The position numbers were made by a program, and so were the translations under genes. Positions 58,255-64,000 of a stretch of DNA of 64,000 nucleotides are shown piece after piece. The first letter of the stretch is position 1. The number at the start of each line of letters is the position of its first letter. The notes below the pieces were generated by a model. The model had not been told where the DNA came from. It worked only from the letters and a program-made list of their open reading frames with translations, and searched no databases. This stretch comes from Butyrivibrio sp. (lineage in GTDB: Bacteria > Bacillota > Clostridia > Lachnospirales > Lachnospiraceae), in NCBI RefSeq assembly GCF_015056685.1, contig NZ_SVFW01000014.1, forward strand, positions 1-64,000. Reading direction: 5' to 3'.

Positions 58255-59217
58255 TTAAGGGTTAACTATGTTTCTCATCTGGCCATTTTGCCAGGCTACT
58301 ACGTTTTTCTTCACCTCTTCAAGGCATCTCTTTCTTGCCTCAGTACTTGCCCACGCCATGTGAGGTGTTACAAATAGTTTTCCACTGTCCTGTATCTTAA
58401 GAAGTGGAGAATCTTTTGCCATGGGTTCAGGATTTAATACATCAAGACCTGCTGCAGCAATCTTACCCTCTGTAAGAGCATCATAAAGATCCTGCTCACT
58501 TACCACTGCACCTCTTGCTACATTTATAAGGATAGCGTTTTTCTTCATCTTATCAAAAGCATTTTTATCAAAGAGATTTCTGGTTCTGTCTGTAAGCGGA
58601 CAATGCAATGATATAACATCTGAACGGGATAAGAGTTCATCAAACTCAACTCTCTCATAATCTGTACATGTGCTCTTTCCAGAAGCAGAATAGAAAATAA
58701 CCTTTGCCCCAAAAGCAGTTGCTATCTCAGCAACCTTTCTGCCGATGTTTCCCATTCCTACTATTCCATAGGTTTTTCCATCAAGTTCATTAAAGGGAAT
58801 ATCAAGGCAGCAAAAATGAGACTGGTTAGCGTATTTTCCACTCTTAACGAACTCATCATAGTGTCTGGAGTTCTCCATCAGATAAAAAAGAAGTGAAAAA
58901 GTATGCTGTGCTACTGACATAGTTGAATAACCAACCACGTTAGCTACCTTTACACCATGCCTGTTGCAGGCTTCAATATTGGCATTATCAAATCCTGTAG
59001 CAAACTCACAGATAAGTTCAAGATCCGGAGCCGCATCAAGAATCTTGTCTGATATTGCACTTTTATTGATCATAAGCACCTTGGCTCCTGCAAGTCTTTC
59101 TGCTGCATTTTCATCAGTTATCTTATCATCATAATATGTACACTCTCCAAGATCATCAAAGAGTGTGTAGTCCATATCTGATCCCACGCTGTCTGTATCT
59201 GCTACAACAATTTTCAT
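58255..59217 (-). CDS. D-isomer-specific 2-hydroxyacid dehydrogenase
   Basis: The 320-residue protein has the formate/glycerate dehydrogenase fold: LICEFATGFDNANIEACNRHG (catalytic domain), the NAD loop GIVGMGNIGRKVAEIA near 145, and catalytic Arg in NVARGAVVS, Glu in LDVLNPEP and His in TPHMAWAS. It reduces a 2-keto acid or oxidises a D-2-hydroxy acid with NAD(H); glycerate or lactate-type substrates are plausible but not fixed. AGGAG lies about ten bases before the ATG. It stands alone between tRNA-Glu and the EAL gene. Confidence 0.9.
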   Translation of the reverse strand: MKIVVADTDSVGSDMDYTLFDDLGECTYYDDKITDENAAERLAGAKVLMINKSAISDKILDAAPDLELICEFATGFDNANIEACNRHGVKVANVVGYSTMSVAQHTFSLLFYLMENSRHYDEFVKSGKYANQSHFCCLDIPFNELDGKTYGIVGMGNIGRKVAEIATAFGAKVIFYSASGKSTCTDYERVEFDELLSRSDVISLHCPLTDRTRNLFDKNAFDKMKKNAILINVARGAVVSEQDLYDALTEGKIAAAGLDVLNPEPMAKDSPLLKIQDSGKLFVTPHMAWASTEARKRCLEEVKKNVVAWQNGQMRNIVNP

Positions 59218-59284
59218 ATCTGCTATTCTCCTACTATAAAAATGCTTTTATTATCCTGTTTCCAAAGACACATAGATACTTTAT

Positions 59285-59316
59285 AAAAGAACCTAAGATC
59301 AATAAATCTTAGGTTC
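59285..59316 (-). terminator. Terminator overlapping the EAL gene stop codon
   Basis: On the minus strand a perfect 10-bp stem GAACCTAAGA/TCTTAGGTTC (59307-59316 with 59289-59298) is followed by TTTT. The TGA stop (59299-59301) lies in the eight-base loop, so the hairpin begins inside the coding region and a terminating ribosome would cover it. Confidence 0.75.
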
Positions 59317-60009
59317 ACCTAAAAAGTACCCTTGAGCAAGGTCAATTTTCATACTCTTAAAGAAATTAAGTTCTCCCTGAGTCTCAATTCCTTCTGCAAG
59401 AATAATAATATCTCTCGCCCTTAGTTCCTCAATTATTTCTTTTACAATATGCTGCTTGTTAAAATCCTTGTCCACACCGGATACAAATTTCCTATCGATC
59501 TTAACAAGATCAGGTCTGTAAAAGTCAAGACACTCCTTGTCTATGTTGCTGCCAGTTCCGAAATCATCTATGGCGATCAATGGAGTCGCTCCCTCTATAT
59601 TAAAAGCAACCTTTTTCATCTCCCAGGCATATTTTTCGAGTTTAGTATACTCAAGCATTTCATATACCAGGCGATTCATCATTTTTTCGCCGCCAAGCGC
59701 TGCAACCTGTTTGGTCTGCTCTATCCTCATGCACACTGACGGAAAAGAATTCATGAAAAGCTTACCTTCAAGCCCCGCCTCCATGAAATGTTTTGTTCCG
59801 TAATAATTTGTTATTTCTTCTATCTGAAAGAGCCTGTCCATACCTGCTACAGCCTTGATAAACTCAACAGGTGTGAAAGGCTGTGGCCTCATCAGCGCCT
59901 CATAGCCATAGATCGAATTATCCGAAATCCTAAAAATTGGTTGATATGCAAATTTTATCTCCTGTGGATTATCCAGCAGATACTCAACCGTAACTTCCTT
60001 ATTATTCAT
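59299..60009 (-). CDS. Stand-alone EAL-domain c-di-GMP phosphodiesterase
   Basis: The 236-residue protein consists only of an EAL domain. The key motifs are present: GYEALMRP (EAL at 37-39), a conserved Asn in LFMNSFPS, IDDFGTGS, DLVKIDRKF (Lys) and LAEGIETQGEL (Glu), ending in QGYFLGEP. This suggests active hydrolysis of c-di-GMP rather than a degenerate sensor. No GGDEF, sensor or membrane segment is attached, so control must come from expression or partners. AAAGG precedes the ATG. Confidence 0.88.
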   Translation of the reverse strand: MNNKEVTVEYLLDNPQEIKFAYQPIFRISDNSIYGYEALMRPQPFTPVEFIKAVAGMDRLFQIEEITNYYGTKHFMEAGLEGKLFMNSFPSVCMRIEQTKQVAALGGEKMMNRLVYEMLEYTKLEKYAWEMKKVAFNIEGATPLIAIDDFGTGSNIDKECLDFYRPDLVKIDRKFVSGVDKDFNKQHIVKEIIEELRARDIIILAEGIETQGELNFFKSMKIDLAQGYFLGEPKIY

Positions 60010-60115
60010 TAAAAACCTTTTCTAAAAATAAAACCCACTTCACATAAAAACAAAACAATGAAAATATATCAGCTTTCTTTTATTAATTCAAGCACAATTT
60101 GATTTGAGTAAACGC

Positions 60116-60790
60116 TTATTTATTTTCAACTATTTTGCCAAATGCCTCAGCAAACAAACTTATGTAGCAAAGGCTAATAAGACATCCTCCAAGGATATCC
60201 GTAAACCAGTGAACACCGCAAACAAGTCGTCCGATCACAGTCAGCGCTATGATCACAAGGCATACAATCTTACATACTTTAACAGCTTTTTCGTTCTTAA
60301 GATACTTTGGAAGAACATACATCAAAGTTCCAAATATTGTAACGATAAGCATTGTATGTGAAGATGGGAAAGATGCCTCAACATGCTCAGCTCCTTCTTC
60401 AATTATAGGTCTGTAGTTCACAATGACTTTTTCAAAAAAAGCATATGTGACAAGAACAACTGCATAGAGTCCGCCAAGACAGAGAATTTCTCTGTCAACC
60501 TTAGCTATGCTCTTTCCCTTGATGAGCTGGATCATTCCAAGGCAGGCAAAAACTGCAACAACTAAAATAGCAAGAACTCCAAAAAGCTCTGTGAGCTTAT
60601 ACCATACCATGTTGATTCCAAAAAACTCATGTATAAAGCCGTTGATATGAGAAAGCCCTATAGAAGTATCCTCCGGACCTATAGCCGCAACATCAACTCT
60701 TTTTACCAAAAAGATCAGAACAAGAAATGCCCCAAACATAATCCTGGCAAACATATTGCCCTTCTTTTCCACATTGTCATTTGTTTCCAT
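60116..60790 (-). CDS. PAP2-family membrane phosphatase
   Basis: The 224-residue protein has about five or six membrane segments and the PAP2 tripartite motif: KVIVNYRPII, SFPSSHTMLIVTIFG with the catalytic His and RLVCGVHWFTDILGG with the second His and Asp. Members dephosphorylate lipid phosphates such as undecaprenyl pyrophosphate or phosphatidate. The ATG at 60790 has AGGAGG upstream and is preferred over the longer frame. It is a single gene between EAL and polC. Confidence 0.88.
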   Translation of the reverse strand: METNDNVEKKGNMFARIMFGAFLVLIFLVKRVDVAAIGPEDTSIGLSHINGFIHEFFGINMVWYKLTELFGVLAILVVAVFACLGMIQLIKGKSIAKVDREILCLGGLYAVVLVTYAFFEKVIVNYRPIIEEGAEHVEASFPSSHTMLIVTIFGTLMYVLPKYLKNEKAVKVCKIVCLVIIALTVIGRLVCGVHWFTDILGGCLISLCYISLFAEAFGKIVENK

Positions 60791-60872
60791 TATTTTTCTC
60801 CTCCTAGTCATTTTCTACTATAATAATTTATTTTTATTACAGTTAAATGACTATTAAATAACACTTTTGTAA

Positions 60873-63800
60873 TCATCCCTTCATCAGGTCAAAAATACTG
60901 ATCTGATTGGAATCCGGAATATCTCCCAAAAGTCCCATGTCTGACATCTTTTCAAGTACAGTTTGCGGGCACTTGGTCCTTTGCTTAAAATCATCCTTTG
61001 AAAGGAAAGGACCATCTTTGGCCGCTTCCACAATCTGGTCAGCAGCTTTCTCACCCATGCCATCGATACTTGTAAGCGCTGGCATGATCTTATCTCCGAT
61101 AACCTGGAAGTCTCTGGACTTAACCTTAAAGATATCTATGGGAAGGAATTCAATTCCACGCTCATACATTTCCTCTACAAGTCTCATATCACCATACTCA
61201 GCCTGCTGTGCATTTGTGAGTTCATCCTTCTTATTGTTGTACTCACGCATGATAGCCCTTAAGTGATTCTCACCCAGGCACATATGCTCGTAGTTAAAGG
61301 CCTTTGCTCTGATACTAAACCAGGCAGCATAGAAAGCCTGCGGAACATATACTTTGAAATATGCAATTCTCCAGGCCATCATAACGTAGGCTGCAGCATG
61401 AGCCTTAGGGAACATGTATTTTATCTTTTCACAGGACCAGATATACCAGTCAGGAACACCGTGATCTGTCATATCCTTCTTCCAGTCAGCCCAGTTGCTC
61501 TCTTTTCCCTTGGCAACCTTTCCTTTACGAACAGCCTCCATGATCTTGAAGGATTCTGACTTATCAAGTCCCTTCTGGATCAGGTAAATCATAATATCAT
61601 CTCGACAACAGATGCAGGTATCAATGGTCGCCTTACCTTCCTGAATAAGAGTCTGCGCGTTACCAAGCCAAACGTCAGTACCGTGTGACAGACCTGAAAT
61701 TCTTATAAGGTGGGACAATGATGATGGTCCCGCATCAATAACCATCTGCATGGCAAAGTCTGTACCAAACTCAGGAAGTCCAAGGCATCCAAGCTTTGTT
61801 CCACCAATCTGATCAGGAGTGATATTAAGAGCCGTAGTGTTCATGAAAAGGCTCATAACATTTTTATCATCAAGTGGCACAGTCTTGGGATCAAGACCTG
61901 TACAATCCTGCAGGAATCTGATCATGGTAGGATCATCGTGTCCGAGAATATCAAGCTTTAACAGGTTGTGGTCAATGGAGTGATAATCATAATGCGTCGT
62001 AATGGTTGCTGTTGTCATATCATTGGCCGGATGCTGTACAGGACAGAAAGAGTTAATATCCTCACCCACAGGCAAAACTATGATTCCACCGGGATGCTGA
62101 CCTGTTCCTCGCCTTATACCGGTACAGCCCTGAACAATTCTGTTGATCTCACATTTTCTCTTGCTGGCTCCGATTCCGTCGTAATATTTTTTTACAAAAC
62201 CATAAGCTGTCTTATCCGCAAGAGAAGCTATCGTTCCCGCTCTGAAAGTCTGTCCGTAACCAAAAATAACTTCAGTATACTTATGAGCTTTAGACTGATA
62301 CTCACCAGAGAAGTTAAGGTCAATATCAGGCTCCTTATCACCCTTAAATCCAAGGAATGTCTCGAAAGGAATATCAAATCCATCCTTGTTCATCATGGCT
62401 CCGCACTTAGGGCATCTCTTATCAGGCATATCACAGCCCGAATTACCGCCATACTTAAGTACTTCTTCAGAATCAAAGTCACTGTATTTACACTTAGGGC
62501 ACACATAGTGCGGACTAAGTGAATTAACTTCCGTAATACCTGATGTAAATGCGACAAAAGAGGAACCTACAGATCCCCTGGAGCCAACCAGGTATCCATC
62601 TTCATTGGACTTCCAAACAAGCTTCTGGGCGATGATATACATAACCGCGAAACCATTCTTTATAATTGAGTTAAGCTCTCTCTCAAGTCGCTCCTGAACT
62701 ATTTCAGGAAGGTTTTCTCCATAGATTTCATGAGCCTTGTCGTAACAGATCTTAGTAAGGATCTCATCACTGTTTTCAATGACAGGGGGACACTTATCAG
62801 GTCGCACAGGCGATATGCTCTCGCACATATCAAGAATCTTCCTGGTATTATCTATAACAATTTCTTTTGCCTTATCGCCACCGAGATAGTCAAATTCCTC
62901 CATCATCTCGTCAGTAGTCCTTAGGAAAAGAGGTGCAGGCTCTTCATCATTCATACCCTTTCCGGCCATGATGATCGTTCTGTATATCTCATCCTCAGGA
63001 TTTAAGAAATGGGCGTCGCAGGTAGCAACAACAGGTTTGTTGAACTGCTCGCCGAGCTTAACTATTTCTTTGTTGATCTCTCTTATATCGTCATCACTGT
63101 TGATGTCTTCATATCGCTCTGAATCCACCATGAAATGGTTGTTACCCACAGGCTGGATTTCCAAATAATCATAGAAATCCACAATTCTTGCTATTTCTTC
63201 CGGAGGTCTCCCCTCTACTACTGCACCGTAAAGCTCTCCGGCACAGCATGCACTTCCTATGATAAGTCCCTCTCTGTGTTTTAAAAGCTCGCTCTTTGGA
63301 ATAAGAGGAAATCTTCTAAAGTAGTCAATATGGGACTCGCTGACAAGGGTATAAAGGTTAACTCTTCCCAATGTATTCTTGGCAAGGATAATACAGTGAT
63401 TAGGACGAAGATGTCTTATCATTTCCTTGGTTGGCTTTCCAAGAACATTTACATCGGTAAGAGTTACTGCCTTTTGTTCCTCAAGCATTGGAAGGAACTT
63501 GTTAAAAATAAGCGCAGTACACTCAGCATCATCAACAGCTCTGTGATGGTGCTCAAGCACAACTCCCAAAGTCTTGGCAACGGCATCAAGTGTATGCTTA
63601 GCCTGAAGCGGGAAGAAATATCTTGACAACCATAAAGTATCAACAGTTGTATAATCAGCAGGAATGCCAAGTTCAAGGCAGTTCTGATTTATAAAGCTTA
63701 TATCAAATCCAACGTTATGTCCTACTAAGACTGCATCCTTACAAAACTCCACAAACTTAGGAATGATGACTTCCCTTGTTGGAGCATCCATTACCATTTC

Positions 63801-64000
63801 ATCTGTGATACTTGTAAGTTTCTCAATTCTATAAGGAATTGGCACCTGAGGATTTATGAATTCAGAGAATCTCTCAATTATCTCCCCATTTCTTACCTTT
63901 ACGGCACCGATCTCAATAATCTTGTTTTTTATAGGAGAAAAACCTGTAGTCTCAATATCGAATACAACAAAGGTTGTATCTCGAAGTGGCTGTCCCTTGT
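60873..64000 (-). CDS. polC: DNA polymerase III PolC-type alpha subunit, 5' end beyond the window
   Basis: The frame stays open to the right edge; upstream of the internal GTG at 63845 it continues with FVVFDIETTGFSP, the first exonuclease motif, so the gene is cut by the window. Further motifs are GHNVGFDISF and HHRAVDDAEC (exonuclease II and III), a PHP portion (IIGSACCAGELYGAV), a zinc ribbon (CPKCKYSDF ... CPKCGAM) and the polymerase active site KEPDIDLNFSGEY. PolC is the main replicative polymerase of Firmicutes with built-in 3'-5' proofreading. At least 1040 of about 1450 residues are present. No terminator is obvious after it. Confidence 0.95.
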   Translation of the reverse strand, partial: KGQPLRDTTFVVFDIETTGFSPIKNKIIEIGAVKVRNGEIIERFSEFINPQVPIPYRIEKLTSITDEMVMDAPTREVIIPKFVEFCKDAVLVGHNVGFDISFINQNCLELGIPADYTTVDTLWLSRYFFPLQAKHTLDAVAKTLGVVLEHHHRAVDDAECTALIFNKFLPMLEEQKAVTLTDVNVLGKPTKEMIRHLRPNHCIILAKNTLGRVNLYTLVSESHIDYFRRFPLIPKSELLKHREGLIIGSACCAGELYGAVVEGRPPEEIARIVDFYDYLEIQPVGNNHFMVDSERYEDINSDDDIREINKEIVKLGEQFNKPVVATCDAHFLNPEDEIYRTIIMAGKGMNDEEPAPLFLRTTDEMMEEFDYLGGDKAKEIVIDNTRKILDMCESISPVRPDKCPPVIENSDEILTKICYDKAHEIYGENLPEIVQERLERELNSIIKNGFAVMYIIAQKLVWKSNEDGYLVGSRGSVGSSFVAFTSGITEVNSLSPHYVCPKCKYSDFDSEEVLKYGGNSGCDMPDKRCPKCGAMMNKDGFDIPFETFLGFKGDKEPDIDLNFSGEYQSKAHKYTEVIFGYGQTFRAGTIASLADKTAYGFVKKYYDGIGASKRKCEINRIVQGCTGIRRGTGQHPGGIIVLPVGEDINSFCPVQHPANDMTTATITTHYDYHSIDHNLLKLDILGHDDPTMIRFLQDCTGLDPKTVPLDDKNVMSLFMNTTALNITPDQIGGTKLGCLGLPEFGTDFAMQMVIDAGPSSLSHLIRISGLSHGTDVWLGNAQTLIQEGKATIDTCICCRDDIMIYLIQKGLDKSESFKIMEAVRKGKVAKGKESNWADWKKDMTDHGVPDWYIWSCEKIKYMFPKAHAAAYVMMAWRIAYFKVYVPQAFYAAWFSIRAKAFNYEHMCLGENHLRAIMREYNNKKDELTNAQQAEYGDMRLVEEMYERGIEFLPIDIFKVKSRDFQVIGDKIMPALTSIDGMGEKAADQIVEAAKDGPFLSKDDFKQRTKCPQTVLEKMSDMGLLGDIPDSNQISIFDLMKG

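Overview
The window looks like a chromosomal segment of a low-to-moderate G+C Firmicute, most likely family Lachnospiraceae and possibly Butyrivibrio or Pseudobutyrivibrio. The support is a PolC-type replicase, Shine-Dalgarno sites close to AGGAGG, frequent TTG and GTG starts, a clostridial nusB-xseAB-ispA-dxs-tlyA-nadK-argR-recN order, and a domain-swapped GH3 enzyme of a kind described from rumen Butyrivibrio and Ruminococcus. Species is an inference; no rRNA gene is present.

Positions 1-11.7 kb are accessory. They hold a WYL regulator, an XRE-AbrB regulator coupled to a membrane acyltransferase, an AbrB/RelE-type toxin-antitoxin pair with a palindromic operator, an orphan DUF6088 (AbiEi-like) protein, a small HTH protein coupled to a metallophosphoesterase, and the remains of a mobilizable element. 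That element has a zinc-finger/HTH protein, a truncated MobA/MobL relaxase, a DUF3847 protein, a hairpin-rich oriT-like region and an XRE regulator. Next comes a G+C-richer two-gene operon: an adenylation domain fused to an APH-type kinase, followed by an MFS transporter. It abuts the 3' end of rlmD, a gene class known as an integration target. This fusion operon is the best candidate for an undescribed system.

Positions 11.7-33.6 kb are housekeeping, nearly all on the minus strand: rlmD, pcrA, the DUF1836-to-nusB gene cluster (DNA repair, isoprenoid precursors, NAD kinase, arginine repressor), Asp23, a transglutaminase lipoprotein, prfC, pnp, rpsO and a phosphoglucomutase. The pnp leader holds a long imperfect hairpin that recalls RNase III-controlled pnp leaders.

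Positions 33.7-40.5 kb hold an Agr-like GHKL/LytTR two-component system. Divergent from it is a four-gene plus-strand operon: an SGNH-like lipoprotein, a 56-residue membrane protein, an MBOAT O-acyltransferase and a second SGNH-like protein. This looks like a surface O-acylation system with unusual LRR/InlB-type modules. Its first gene may have a leaderless mRNA.

Positions 40.5-49.3 kb are a glycoside-use operon (GH78 rhamnosidase, GPH-type symporter, membrane-tethered permuted GH3, small membrane protein) and an AEC transporter.

Positions 49.3-58.2 kb are the translation operon rimP-nusA-ylxR-ylxQ-infB-rbfA-nrnA-truB-ribF, preceded by tRNA-Glu(CUC) with its own promoter and terminator. The window ends with a 2-hydroxyacid dehydrogenase, a stand-alone EAL protein, a PAP2 phosphatase and polC, which runs off the right edge.
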